64,000 bases of DNA from Bacillus sp. EB01 (GTDB taxonomy: Bacteria > Bacillota > Bacilli > Bacillales > Cytobacillaceae), in NCBI RefSeq assembly GCF_000613125.1, contig NZ_HG964497.1, positions 540,823-604,822 on the forward strand, written 5' to 3'. Under the pieces are notes generated by a model. That model did no database searches and had not been told where the DNA came from. It saw nothing but the letters and a program-made list of their open reading frames with translations. Position numbers and translations under genes: made by a program. Below, in pieces: positions 54,205-63,469 of this stretch. Within the stretch, counting starts at the first letter, position 1; every line of letters begins with the position of its first letter.

Positions 54205-55413
54205 CTATTCCATGAGTTCCTTATTTTTCGTTTCCTTGCCAAGGAACAACACTGACGCGGCACCAATCAATATTGATATACAGAAGACTGTGAAAATAAC
54301 CTGCATTGATGCTCCCTGACTGGACAAGTATGGAACGAGGAGAGGTCCAAGCACACCGCCAATTCGACCCACCGATGCCGCCATACCTGCACCCGTTCCC
54401 CGTACAGCAGTAGGGTATTGCTCTGGCGAATACGCATATAACGCACCCCATGCCCCAAGGTTAAAGAAGGACAGGAAGGCTCCAGCCACCAAAAGCATGG
54501 TTAGTGACTCGCTTGTCCCAAAGAAATAAGCACTGACCGCTGTTCCAGCGAGATATACGACTAACACAAACTTTCTGCCTATTTTTTCAATAAAGTAAGA
54601 AGCTGTATAATACCCAGGAAGCTGAGCAAGTGTCATAATCAAAACGTATTGAAAACTCTGGACCATACTATAGCCTTTTCCGATTACAACGCTTGGAAGC
54701 CAAAGGAACATCCCATAATAGGAGAACACAACACAGAACCAAAGAATCCAGAGCATAGCAGTCTGTCGCTTATACTCCTTTGACCATAGTGTTCTTATAC
54801 TTTCTAGTATTGTTGGTTTCTTCTGTTTCTCCCCAGAGATAAACCGAGGTGAATCTGGCAAATGAACCCTAAGATATATAGCATATAAAGCTGGTATAGC
54901 GCTAATTAGAAGAGCAATCTGCCAGCCGAATTCCGGAATGACAAAATAGGAGATTACTGCGGCAATCAGCCAGCCCCATGCCCAAAAGCTTTCCAGCAAG
55001 ACGACAATCTTGCCTCTCCTGTCAGCAGGAACGGACTCAGATACCAATGTTGATGCAACAGGAAGCTCCCCTCCGAGACCCATTCCAATTAGAAAACGCA
55101 ATACAAGAAATATACCCAATGATGTTGTTAACGCTGATAGTCCACTGCCAATTGAGAAAAGCAGTAACGTAATGATTAATACTTTTTTACGTCCAATTCG
55201 GTCTGCAAACAATCCAAAAATAAGGGCACCCACAGCCATCCCTATTGAATTGATGCTGCCAATCCAGCCCATTTGCTGGGCCGTTAAGTCCCAATCGATT
55301 TTTAATGCGGCTATAATAAATGAAAGCATTCCTACATCCATCGCATCAAACATCCAGGCAAGACCAGCAATACCTAGCAGCTTCCTTTCTGTTACTGTTT
55401 TTTGTTTTACCAT
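54205..55413 (-). CDS. MFS transporter, NiaP (YceI)-like
   Basis: 402 residues from ATG 55413 (GGGGG about 5 nt upstream; an ATG at 55425 has a weaker site). Twelve helices with the MFS loop GLFADRIGRKKVLI (near 75) and ESVPADRRGK. The opening AWMFDAMDVGMLSFIIAALK and GWIGSINSIGMAVGALIFG resemble the niacin carrier NiaP/YceI of B. subtilis; related members carry sugars or aromatic acids. No nadR-type site was recognised upstream. It ends at repeat copy B. Confidence 0.82.
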   Translation of the reverse strand: MVKQKTVTERKLLGIAGLAWMFDAMDVGMLSFIIAALKIDWDLTAQQMGWIGSINSIGMAVGALIFGLFADRIGRKKVLIITLLLFSIGSGLSALTTSLGIFLVLRFLIGMGLGGELPVASTLVSESVPADRRGKIVVLLESFWAWGWLIAAVISYFVIPEFGWQIALLISAIPALYAIYLRVHLPDSPRFISGEKQKKPTILESIRTLWSKEYKRQTAMLWILWFCVVFSYYGMFLWLPSVVIGKGYSMVQSFQYVLIMTLAQLPGYYTASYFIEKIGRKFVLVVYLAGTAVSAYFFGTSESLTMLLVAGAFLSFFNLGAWGALYAYSPEQYPTAVRGTGAGMAASVGRIGGVLGPLLVPYLSSQGASMQVIFTVFCISILIGAASVLFLGKETKNKELME

Positions 55414-55547
55414 ACTGACCCCCATCTTCTGTCTTTTTTATTTGTAGTATGTCCTAAAGCAAACAGCTCTTATTTGTTAGGCCTTACCATTATAACGGCT
55501 GTCAAGACAAGGGTAATAGTATTTACGCTTCAATTTTATTAAAAAAA

Positions 55548-55584
55548 TAGAGGCTTCCCTTGTAAAGTTTAGGGACAGCCTCTA
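55548..55584 (-). terminator. livF terminator
   Basis: TAGAGGCT / AGCCTCTA stem with inner CC/GG pairing, followed by TTTTTTT on the minus strand, 10 nt after the livF stop codon. Confidence 0.85.
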
Positions 55585-55593
55585 CTGCTTTTG

Positions 55594-56301
55594 TTAATGG
55601 CCGCCAAGATAGGCCATTTTTATTTGCTCACTTTCGTTCAATTCGGCAGCTGTACCAGACAGAACAACTCGGCCTGTTTCAATCACATAAGCTCGATGAG
55701 CAATTGATAGAGCCATGTGCGCATTCTGTTCCACAAGCATAATGGTTGTACCAGTTTCGTTAATTTCACTAATAATCCGAAATATCGTTTTTACCAGAAG
55801 AGGTGCAAGCCCCATGGATGGTTCATCCAAAAGGAGCAACCGGGGCCTGGCCATTAAAGCCCTGCCCATCGCAAGCATTTGCTGTTCGCCTCCCGATAGT
55901 GTCCCGGCATGCTGCTTACGGCGTTCCTCAAGCCTTGGGAAAAGCTCGAATATCTTTCCAAAGTCATCCTTGATACCAGCTTTATCCTTTCTAAGATAAG
56001 CCCCCAATTCGAGGTTTTCTTCAACTGTCATATTAGAAAAAACTCTCCGCCCTTCCGGAACATGAGAAATGCCCATTTTTACAATTGATTGGGCAGCCTT
56101 CCCTGAGATAGACTGGTTTTGAAATTCAATTTTGCCCTGCTTTGGCTTGAGCAGTCCAGAAACCGTTTTAAGGAGAGTGCTTTTGCCAGCTCCATTCGCT
56201 CCAATCAGCGTAACAATTTCCCCTTCGTTGACCTCAAGAGAAACGCCTTTTAATGCCTGGATATTTCCGTAATATACATTGATTCCATCGACTCTCAGCA
56301 T
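55594..56301 (-). CDS. livF: Branched-chain amino-acid ABC transporter ATPase LivF
   Basis: 235-residue ATPase: Walker A GANGAGKST (near 37), signature LSGGEQQMLAMGRAL (near 133), Walker B LLLLDEPSMGLAP, and the short LivF C-terminus LSGTAAELNESEQIKMAYLGG. The start shares its last base with the livG stop, so the two ATPases are translationally coupled. It is last in livHMGF. Confidence 0.94.
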   Translation of the reverse strand: MLRVDGINVYYGNIQALKGVSLEVNEGEIVTLIGANGAGKSTLLKTVSGLLKPKQGKIEFQNQSISGKAAQSIVKMGISHVPEGRRVFSNMTVEENLELGAYLRKDKAGIKDDFGKIFELFPRLEERRKQHAGTLSGGEQQMLAMGRALMARPRLLLLDEPSMGLAPLLVKTIFRIISEINETGTTIMLVEQNAHMALSIAHRAYVIETGRVVLSGTAAELNESEQIKMAYLGGH

Positions 56302-57080
56302 CAGGATACCTCCTCGCCCAAATAAGCCTCAATAACCTTTGGATTATTCCTGATTTCCTCTGGTGTTCCTTGTGCAATTAGCTGGCCGTGGTCAAGGACG
56401 TATATCCGTTCACAGACTCCCATAACTAACCCCATGTCGTGCTCAATAAGCAATACTGTCAGGTGAAAACGGTCTCTGATAAACGATATCAGTTTCATAA
56501 GTTCTTTCGTTTCATGTGGATTCATGCCCGCTGCCGGTTCATCCAATAAGAGTATTTTGGGATTTGCAGCAAGCGCCCGGGCAATTTCCAGCCTCCGCTG
56601 CTGACCGTAAGGAAGGTTCTTCGCCTTTTCATCCCTGTATTTTTCCAGTCCAAAGATTTTAAGGAACTCGACTGCCTTCTCATCCATTTCCCTTTCTCCT
56701 TCAAAATGCTTAGGAAGGCGGAAAACTGAGCTGGGAATGCCATGTTTTGCAAGCGAGTGATAAGCAACCTTTACATTGTCTATGACAGATAACTCTCCAA
56801 ACAGCCGAATATTCTGGAAGGTCCTGCTGACCCCTTTTTTTGTTATTTTATAAGGTGCAAGCTTGTTTAGCCTGTCACCATCAAGGACAATTTCACCTTC
56901 AGTCGGGACATATACCCCCGTAAGCAAGTTGAAAAAAGTTGTCTTGCCTGCTCCGTTGGGGCCGATCAGGCCAACCAGCTCACCCTGAAATAATTCCAGA
57001 TTTACATCCCATACTGCCTTCAGCCCGCCAAATCGAATTCCAGCCTTTTCGACCTTAAGCAACGGTTTGTCCTGTGCCAT
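56301..57080 (-). CDS. livG: Branched-chain amino-acid ABC transporter ATPase LivG
   Basis: 259 residues from ATG 57080, chosen for its 6-7 nt spacing from GGGGGG. Walker [10 protein letters not shown] (near 41), LivG-specific [10 protein letters not shown] (near 85), [15 protein letters not shown] (near 155), Walker [13 protein letters not shown]. The start lies inside the last 26 nt of livM. It pairs with LivF to energise import. Confidence 0.94.
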   Translation of the reverse strand: MAQDKPLLKVEKAGIRFGGLKAVWDVNLELFQGELVGLIGPNGAGKTTFFNLLTGVYVPTEGEIVLDGDRLNKLAPYKITKKGVSRTFQNIRLFGELSVIDNVKVAYHSLAKHGIPSSVFRLPKHFEGEREMDEKAVEFLKIFGLEKYRDEKAKNLPYGQQRRLEIARALAANPKILLLDEPAAGMNPHETKELMKLISFIRDRFHLTVLLIEHDMGLVMGVCERIYVLDHGQLIAQGTPEEIRNNPKVIEAYLGEEVS

Positions 57081-58029
57081 CACTATGCCCCCCTTCCTGC
57101 TTTTTCGACTTTTTAAAGAATGATGTTATTTCTCGTGTTCCCATAAGGCCTTGCGGACGATAAATCATTGTAAGAATGAGTACAAGGCTATAAATAATCA
57201 TTCTTGTATCGGCATATGATTGCAGCGTTGTTGAAATGAGGGTCAGAAGAATTGCGGCAATAATTGCCCCCGACATGCTTCCTAATCCTCCAAGCACAAC
57301 AAAGATTAAAATATCAAATGATTTCAGGAAACCGAAATTTGATGGCTGGATGATGTAGAAGTTATGGGCAAATAATGCGCCACCCACCCCGGCAAAAAAT
57401 GCACCGATGACAAATGCAACCACCTTATAATACGTTGTGTTTATCCCCATTGCATCAGCGGCCGTTTCGTCCTCCCGGATAGAAATACATGCCCGACCAT
57501 GAGTTGAATTAGTGAAATTGACGATAACAAGGATCGTAATGAATACACAGGCGAACGTCCAGCCCCACGTGCTCATTTGGGAAACTTGCATACCGCTTGC
57601 GCCCCCGACGAAATCAAAGTTCAAGAGGCCAATCCGGACAATTTCCCCGAACCCCAGAGTTGCAATAGCTAGATAATCTCCTTTAAGCCTCAAACTAGGG
57701 ATTCCAATGATTAGGCCAAAAACAGCAGCGACCAGGCCGCCTACGAGAAGCGCAACAATGAACGGGAGCTCGAACTTCATTGTCGTGATTGCGGAAGCAT
57801 AAGCCCCGACAGCAAGGAATCCCGCATGGCCAATTGAAAATTGGCCGGTAATTCCAATAATTAGATGCAGGCTAGCTGCGAGCATAATATTTATTCCTAT
57901 TGTAATTAGCGTATTTATATGGAAAATATTCAGGGTTCCGCTGGTTATGAGGACCTGGATGACTGAAAATACAACCAAGGCAAGAGCGATCCAAAACCAG
58001 AAACCCTTAGAGCGTTTTAAGGTTTTCAT
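57055..58029 (-). CDS. livM: Branched-chain amino-acid ABC transporter permease LivM
   Basis: 324-residue permease with eight to nine helices. LivM landmarks: LIIGITGQFSIGHAGFLAVGAYASA (split about 57-80), LRLKGDYLAIATLGFGEIVR (near 135), FVVLGGLGSMSGAIIAA (near 250) and a C-terminal MIYRPQGLMG. It lies 11 nt after livH and overlaps livG. Confidence 0.94.
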   Translation of the reverse strand: MKTLKRSKGFWFWIALALVVFSVIQVLITSGTLNIFHINTLITIGINIMLAASLHLIIGITGQFSIGHAGFLAVGAYASAITTMKFELPFIVALLVGGLVAAVFGLIIGIPSLRLKGDYLAIATLGFGEIVRIGLLNFDFVGGASGMQVSQMSTWGWTFACVFITILVIVNFTNSTHGRACISIREDETAADAMGINTTYYKVVAFVIGAFFAGVGGALFAHNFYIIQPSNFGFLKSFDILIFVVLGGLGSMSGAIIAAILLTLISTTLQSYADTRMIIYSLVLILTMIYRPQGLMGTREITSFFKKSKKQEGGHSDGTGQTVA

Positions 58030-58040
58030 TCTGTTCCCCC

Positions 58041-58919
58041 CTATACTTTCTCTCTCACGTTTTTACCAAACAGTCCAGCCGGGAGAAAAATCAGGATAAG
58101 AATCAGGACGATAAAGGCAACGCCATCACGCCAGAGGGAATAGCCAAGAGCACTGACAAGCGCTTCGATCACTCCGAGCAGAAGCCCGCCGACCATGGCA
58201 CCCGGGATAATGCCGATCCCCCCCAAAACCGCTGCAACGAATGCCTTGAGGCCTGGAATGATTCCCATTAAAGGTTCAATTTTTGTATAGTACGTACCAA
58301 AAATAACTCCCGCAGCTCCTGCGAGTGCGGAACCAATTGCAAATGTAGCCGAAATCGTATTGTTAACGTTAATGCCCATCAGCCTTGCTGCATCGGCATC
58401 GTGTGAAACAGCGCGCATGGCTTTGCCAATCTTTGTTTTATGGACGATAAATTGGAGAATGATCATAAGAGCGACGGAAACACCTAATATAAATAGGGAC
58501 TGGCTGCCGACCGAGAGCCCGAATAAATTAATCGTTTCTTTAGGAAGAACATCAGAGGGATAGGCCTCAGGCTGTGCGCCGCGGAAATAGATAACGCCAT
58601 ATTCAATTAATAGAGAAACACCGATAGCGGTAATAAGAGCTGCAATTCTCGTGGCATTCCGGAGAGGCTTGTACGCAATCCTTTCAATCAACACACCGAA
58701 AATGGCGCATACCGTCATTGTCAGGATAAGTGCCGGGAAAAAGCTCAGCTCAAGGATGGTTATCGAATAAAATCCGACAAAGGCGCCTACCATGAATACA
58801 TCCCCGTGTGCAAAATTGATCAGTTTAACAATTCCGTATACCATTGTATAGCCCAGCGCAATCAGAGCATAAATGCTCCCAAGTGAAATTCCGTTTATCA
58901 GCTGCTGTACAAATTCCAT
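58041..58919 (-). CDS. livH: Branched-chain amino-acid ABC transporter permease LivH
   Basis: 292 residues from ATG 58919 (GGGGAG upstream; the frame's upstream extension has no family match). It begins MEFVQQLINGISLGSIYALI, followed by YTMVYGIVKLINFAHGDVFM (near 30) and VLGGIGIIPGAMVGGLLLGV (near 225). First permease of livHMGF. The binding-protein gene livJ lies upstream but is separated by a 560-nt spacer filled with repeat copy C. Confidence 0.94.
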   Translation of the reverse strand: MEFVQQLINGISLGSIYALIALGYTMVYGIVKLINFAHGDVFMVGAFVGFYSITILELSFFPALILTMTVCAIFGVLIERIAYKPLRNATRIAALITAIGVSLLIEYGVIYFRGAQPEAYPSDVLPKETINLFGLSVGSQSLFILGVSVALMIILQFIVHKTKIGKAMRAVSHDADAARLMGINVNNTISATFAIGSALAGAAGVIFGTYYTKIEPLMGIIPGLKAFVAAVLGGIGIIPGAMVGGLLLGVIEALVSALGYSLWRDGVAFIVLILILIFLPAGLFGKNVREKV

Positions 58920-59083
58920 TATTAAACTCCCCTTGAAAGGTACTTTAGTCGAATAGAAGCACATCCTCCTAAATGACGATGCGCCTGTTCCGCTATAGTT
59001 TAACTTTTAAGCCGAAATAGGGGGACATCGCCCCCTATTTGTCCTCATATGCTTATTGTTTTACTAGTTAATTATCGAAGCAA

Positions 59084-59478
59084 AGACGCTTTCGCTTTTC
59101 GTTATGTCCAGCTTCAGCGCCTAGCCAGTTTTCATCCTGATTAGACATCCTTGAGTATCTTGTACCAATCATGGCTTGAAAAGCGATGATTGGTACAGCT
59201 CGAGGTCGCTTCGGTCCCTCAGTTGAAGTCAAAGAACGACTTCACCTTCTGTCCCCCCACAAGACTAGGCTTCGGAAGCATAGACATCGCACGAAGAAAA
59301 TGCGTTTTTTACATTTTCGAGGAGCGCTTGTCGGGGCTGACCACTAAGGAAAGCTTCTCAGAATAATCATCGCAGGGACACAAAGGAAAGCATCTGTGAA
59401 TTAACATCGCAGAGACAGGCGGCTCTTTGCCTGGCTCGAGGCGTTCTTTGCCTGTCGCGAAGGCGCTTACGCTTTTCG
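59084..59478. repeat. Dispersed non-coding repeat, copy C, between livJ and livH
   Basis: Starts GACGCTTTCGCTTTTC, continues GTCCAGCTTCAGCGCCTAGC, and ends GGCGCTTACGCTTTTC against the livJ stop codon. The right half matches copy B. It holds an extra 11-bp inverted repeat GTACCAATCAT / ATGATTGGTAC (about 59171-59207) and a CTCGAGGTCGCTTCGGTC block. Bases 58920-59083 just left of it show nothing recognisable. Confidence 0.8.
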
Positions 59479-60645
59479 TTAAGGATTTACCTTCGTTTCA
59501 AATTTCTGTTCGCCGCCCTCATATTTCAGGATTGCCGCAGATTTGATTGGATCATGTTTATCATCAAGTGTCAGCAGGCCGGACACAAGTTGAAGGTCCT
59601 TTGTTTCTTCTAGAGCCTTTTGGATTTTCGCAGGGTCCGCACTTCCGGCACGTTTGATTGCGTCAGCCAAGTAGTAGGCTGTATCATAACCAAGTGCAGC
59701 GAACGCATCCGGTGATTTGCCTTTGTACTTTGCCTTGAAGGCCTCAACAAACTTTTGAATCCTTTCATCCGGGTCAGCAGCGGAATAGTGGTTAGTGATA
59801 AAGGTATTATTCAACGCATCACCGCCTGCAATTTCAACAAGCTTAGGAGAATCCCATCCATCTCCTCCCATAATTGGCACGGTAATACCCAATTCACGTG
59901 CCTGCTTGATGATAAGGCCAACTTCCTCATAGTAGCCTGGCAGGAAGATGAAATCAGGGTTCTTTGACTTAATACGAGTGAGAGTGGCACGGAAATCAGT
60001 ATCCTTGGCAACATACGCTTCCTCAGCCACCACTTCTCCTGAATAGGCTTCCTTGAACGCTGCGGCAAGGCCTTTTGAATAGTCGCTTGCAGTATCTACA
60101 AATACTGCAGCCTTCTTGGAGCTTAGCTTATCCGCAGCAAAGTTTGCCGCTACTGTCCCCTGGAAAGGATCAATAAAACATGTCCGGAAGGCATAGGAAT
60201 TTACTTTTCCTCCCTTGTTCGTGATATCTGGATTTGTACCTGTAGGAGTGATGACCGGCACTTTATTTTTCTCTGCTACTTGAATCTGGGCCAATGTGTT
60301 CGTACTTGTGGCTGCGCCTATGATTGCCGCTACCTTATCCTGGCTGACGAGCTTTACGGCACCTGCAGTAGCTTCTGAAGCCTCTGATTTGTTGTCGAAT
60401 TTGATCAGCTTAATTTTCTTTCCATCGATGCCTTCTTTGTTAATATCTTCAAGTGCAAGCTCTAGCCCTTCCGCAATGGATTGGCCGTAGGAAGCTACTC
60501 CCCCGGATAATTCGAGGTTCGCTCCAATTTTAATCGTCTTGCTGTCTCCACCCGATCCGCTTGTTCCCTGACCGCCGCAGCCTGCCATCACGCCGGCAAG
60601 CAAGGAAAATGATAGAAAAATGCCTGCTAACTTTCTTTTCTTCAT
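59479..60645 (-). CDS. livJ: Branched-chain amino-acid binding lipoprotein LivJ
   Basis: 388-residue substrate-binding lipoprotein: lipobox LLAGVMAGCGG (Cys near 23), then a two-lobe Leu/Ile/Val-binding fold (IKIGANLELSGGVASYGQSI, VAAIIGAATSTNTLAQIQVA, PVITPTGTNPDI, GGDGWDSPKLVEIAGG). GGGGG precedes the start and a CodY-like box lies about 82 nt upstream. It delivers substrate to LivHMGF. The repeat between livJ and livH may lower expression of the permease genes relative to the binding protein. Confidence 0.94.
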   Translation of the reverse strand: MKKRKLAGIFLSFSLLAGVMAGCGGQGTSGSGGDSKTIKIGANLELSGGVASYGQSIAEGLELALEDINKEGIDGKKIKLIKFDNKSEASEATAGAVKLVSQDKVAAIIGAATSTNTLAQIQVAEKNKVPVITPTGTNPDITNKGGKVNSYAFRTCFIDPFQGTVAANFAADKLSSKKAAVFVDTASDYSKGLAAAFKEAYSGEVVAEEAYVAKDTDFRATLTRIKSKNPDFIFLPGYYEEVGLIIKQARELGITVPIMGGDGWDSPKLVEIAGGDALNNTFITNHYSAADPDERIQKFVEAFKAKYKGKSPDAFAALGYDTAYYLADAIKRAGSADPAKIQKALEETKDLQLVSGLLTLDDKHDPIKSAAILKYEGGEQKFETKVNP

Positions 60646-60726
60646 CCAATTATCCCCCTTATATTCTTTTTTCGGATGATGATAATTCGTGCTGCGAAAT
60701 GAATTCTTTTAATTCATAATAAAACC

Positions 60727-60741
60727 AATATTCTGAAAACA
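60727..60741. promoter_or_regulatory. Candidate CodY box upstream of livJ
   Basis: AATATTCTGAAAACA agrees with the CodY consensus AATTTTCWGAAAATT at 12 of 15 bases. CodY senses branched-chain amino acids and represses their transporters in Bacillus, which fits the gene. Read by eye. Confidence 0.5.
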
Positions 60742-60935
60742 TTGTACATGATAGTCCTAAATCCGTCTAGTATAATAATAGTTTTTTGCCATAGCTTTTT
60801 ATCTTCAAGCTTCCCCAAACTTCGACAAACACGAGAAAATGTTTTTCTTAGCAAATCCTTTCTTTTGAGTGGTTTGTATTATAATGACACTATCAACGAA
60901 TATTTTTCAATTTATATTTAGGAGATGTGACTATA

Positions 60936-62168
60936 GTGGAAAAAAAATTGATAGACCGATTTATTTCTTATGTTAAAATCGACACTCAATCCAGTGAAGA
61001 AAGCGAGTCCTGCCCCTCAACTGATGGCCAGCTTGAGTTGGCTAACATGCTAGTAAACGAACTTAAAAGCATCGGCATGGCGGATGTGACAATAGATGCA
61101 AACGGCTATGTTATGGCCACTCTTCCAGCTAATACTGAAAAGGATGTCCCTGTAATTGGCTTCCTGGCTCATGTGGATACGGCTACGGATTTTACTGGCA
61201 AAGGGGTAAATCCCCAGTTGGTTGAAAACTATGATGGAAAGGATATCACTCTCAATGAAGCTTTAGGAGTTGTGATGAAAACATCTGAATTTCCTCAGCT
61301 AGCTAATTACACAGGCCATAAGCTGATTACAACCGATGGTACTACTTTACTGGGTGCGGATAATAAGGCAGGTGTTGCCGAAATAATGACAGCAATGGAT
61401 TATCTAATACATAACCCGGATATCAAGCATGGTAAAATCAGCGTTGCTTTTACCCCCGATGAAGAAATTGGCCGCGGGCCGCATCGGTTTGATGTTCAAG
61501 CCTTTGGCGCTCAATATGCATACACAGTGGATGGCGGCCCTCTTGGGGAGCTGGAGTTCGAAAGCTTCAATGCCGCAGCTGCTAAGCTAACCTTTAAAGG
61601 GTCCAATATCCATCCTGGAACTGCAAAGGGCAAAATGGTCAATTCGATGAAACTGGCGATGGATTTCCATCATCACCTGCCAGCTAGTGAGGCCCCAGAG
61701 CTGACAGAGGGCTATGAAGGATTCTATCATTTGCTTTCCTTTAATGGTGATGTTGAAGAAACCAGGCTCAATTATATTATCCGAGACTTTGATAAGGAAA
61801 ATTTTGAGGCCCGGAAAGAAAAAATGAGGGAAATTGCAGCAGAGCTTAAAAAAGCGTATGGAGAAAATGCTGTTATATTGGAGCTTAATGATCAGTACTA
61901 TAACATGAAAGAAAAAATTGAACCTGTAAAGGAAATTGTCGACATTGCACACGAGGTAATGACAGGTTTGGACATCTCCCCAATTGTTAAACCGATACGG
62001 GGCGGAACTGATGGCTCACAACTGTCCTATATGGGGCTTCCAACTCCGAATATTTTTACCGGAGGCGAGAACTTCCACGGAAAATATGAATTCATCTCAG
62101 TAGATAACATGCTCAAAGCTGTCCAGGTCATAATCGGAATTGCTGAATCATTTGAGAAACGTGCATAA
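60936..62168 (+). CDS. pepT: Peptidase T (tripeptide aminopeptidase)
   Basis: 410 residues. The GTG at 60936 is used because the GTG at 60927 is only 2 nt from AGGAG. M20-family zinc ligands can be read: [46 protein letters not shown] and the C-terminal [25 protein letters not shown] belongs to the dimerisation lid. It removes N-terminal residues from tripeptides in the cytoplasm. It is divergent from livJ across 290 nt and ends before a bidirectional terminator. Confidence 0.94.
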   Translation: MEKKLIDRFISYVKIDTQSSEESESCPSTDGQLELANMLVNELKSIGMADVTIDANGYVMATLPANTEKDVPVIGFLAHVDTATDFTGKGVNPQLVENYDGKDITLNEALGVVMKTSEFPQLANYTGHKLITTDGTTLLGADNKAGVAEIMTAMDYLIHNPDIKHGKISVAFTPDEEIGRGPHRFDVQAFGAQYAYTVDGGPLGELEFESFNAAAAKLTFKGSNIHPGTAKGKMVNSMKLAMDFHHHLPASEAPELTEGYEGFYHLLSFNGDVEETRLNYIIRDFDKENFEARKEKMREIAAELKKAYGENAVILELNDQYYNMKEKIEPVKEIVDIAHEVMTGLDISPIVKPIRGGTDGSQLSYMGLPTPNIFTGGENFHGKYEFISVDNMLKAVQVIIGIAESFEKRA

Positions 62169-62203
62169 CAACAAAGTGCAAGCGACAATTTTAACGATTA
62201 AAA

Positions 62204-62232
62204 AAGCGGCTGTCCATTTAGGACAGCCGCTT
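62204..62232. terminator. Bidirectional terminator, pepT / ABC permease
   Basis: AAGCGGCTGTCC / GGACAGCCGCTT perfect stem. The minus strand is followed by TTTT, the plus strand by CAACTTTC. Confidence 0.85.
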
Positions 62233-62254
62233 CAACTTTCTAACCCACTCTTTT

Positions 62255-63469
62255 TTATGCCTCAGTACTCTTAGCCATTTTTATTACATCTGTAAGATTG
62301 GTTTTACCGCTATATCTCATAACACCTTTTGAATAAATACGGTTTGCAATATAGCTCAAAATGCCAATTGATATTACCAGGACAACAATTGACAGGATGA
62401 CCTCAAGCGAACCAGCTTCACCAAGGACAATCCTTGAGAATGTAACCATTGGCGAGAAAAATGGAATATAAGAACTTGCCAGAACGATTCCTGCATTCGG
62501 ATCCATCATGGTTTTAAACCCTAAGAAGAAACCACCCATTAGCAGTATGGATATTGGGAATATGATTGTACCGATATCCTCCATCCTGCTGATCGTCGAG
62601 GTTATGGAAGCAAATAACAAAGCATAGACCGTATATCCCAGCATGAAATAAAGTCCAAGGAATAAGAAGATTTTAGGATTCAAGACGGATAGGTCCAATG
62701 CCATTCCCATGATGTTCATTTCCCCAGTTGTCCATCCCAGAAGCTTGGCAATGACATAACCAAGAGCGACCATCCCAATTTGCAATAGTCCTGAAAGCAT
62801 TGCGGCAATGATTTTTGCATACATCATCGTAATGGGTTTCACTTTTGTAATCATGATTTCCATTACTCTGGTTGTCTTTTCTCCGGCAATCCCCAGCGAA
62901 ACCGTATTTCCGAACATGATGATAAACATATACATCAAGAACAGGAAGAAGTATACTAGTCCAAGGGATTCTGTTTCCTTTAAGGTAACCTCATTCACTT
63001 TTACCGGGGTTAGAAGGGCTCCCGCAACAGCAGGATCGATGCCATTGGCTGTAACCACATTGTTTATATATTGCGGCTGAACGACAGCATTAATCAGTGC
63101 CAGTACCTGATAATCTGCCATGCGCCTGAAATGGTAGTCCACCTCGGGGGCTTCGCCACTTCCTTTCAAGACAATCAGCGCGTCAATATTTCCTGCCTCA
63201 ACCTCTTTTTTAATCCCCGAAACTTTATCTTCACCAATCTTTTTAATTTCTGCAAAATCAGCGGCGTCCCCCGCTTCGCTAGTATTGAATTCATAGGCTT
63301 GAGATTGGTCACTTACATAGACGGTCATCTTTTCTTCTTTATCAAAATAATGCATAAACCCGAAATAGCCCAGAACTACCGAAAATAGAACAGCGGCTGT
63401 TATTATGTAGCTTTTAGCTGATAAACCTTCCTTTAGATGAAACTTTAATACCGTCAGAAATTTTCTCAC
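62255..63469 (-). CDS. ABC-2 type exporter permease (NatB/YhaP-like)
   Basis: 404-residue permease with one N-terminal helix (about 20-38), a large external domain (45-165) and six C-terminal helices. The loop GIAGEKTTRVMEIMITKVKP (near 195) is the NatB/YhaP signature. It abuts the ATPase gene with no gap. Such systems export Na+ or hydrophobic compounds; YhaQP has no settled substrate. Confidence 0.88.
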   Translation of the reverse strand: MRKFLTVLKFHLKEGLSAKSYIITAAVLFSVVLGYFGFMHYFDKEEKMTVYVSDQSQAYEFNTSEAGDAADFAEIKKIGEDKVSGIKKEVEAGNIDALIVLKGSGEAPEVDYHFRRMADYQVLALINAVVQPQYINNVVTANGIDPAVAGALLTPVKVNEVTLKETESLGLVYFFLFLMYMFIIMFGNTVSLGIAGEKTTRVMEIMITKVKPITMMYAKIIAAMLSGLLQIGMVALGYVIAKLLGWTTGEMNIMGMALDLSVLNPKIFLFLGLYFMLGYTVYALLFASITSTISRMEDIGTIIFPISILLMGGFFLGFKTMMDPNAGIVLASSYIPFFSPMVTFSRIVLGEAGSLEVILSIVVLVISIGILSYIANRIYSKGVMRYSGKTNLTDVIKMAKSTEA

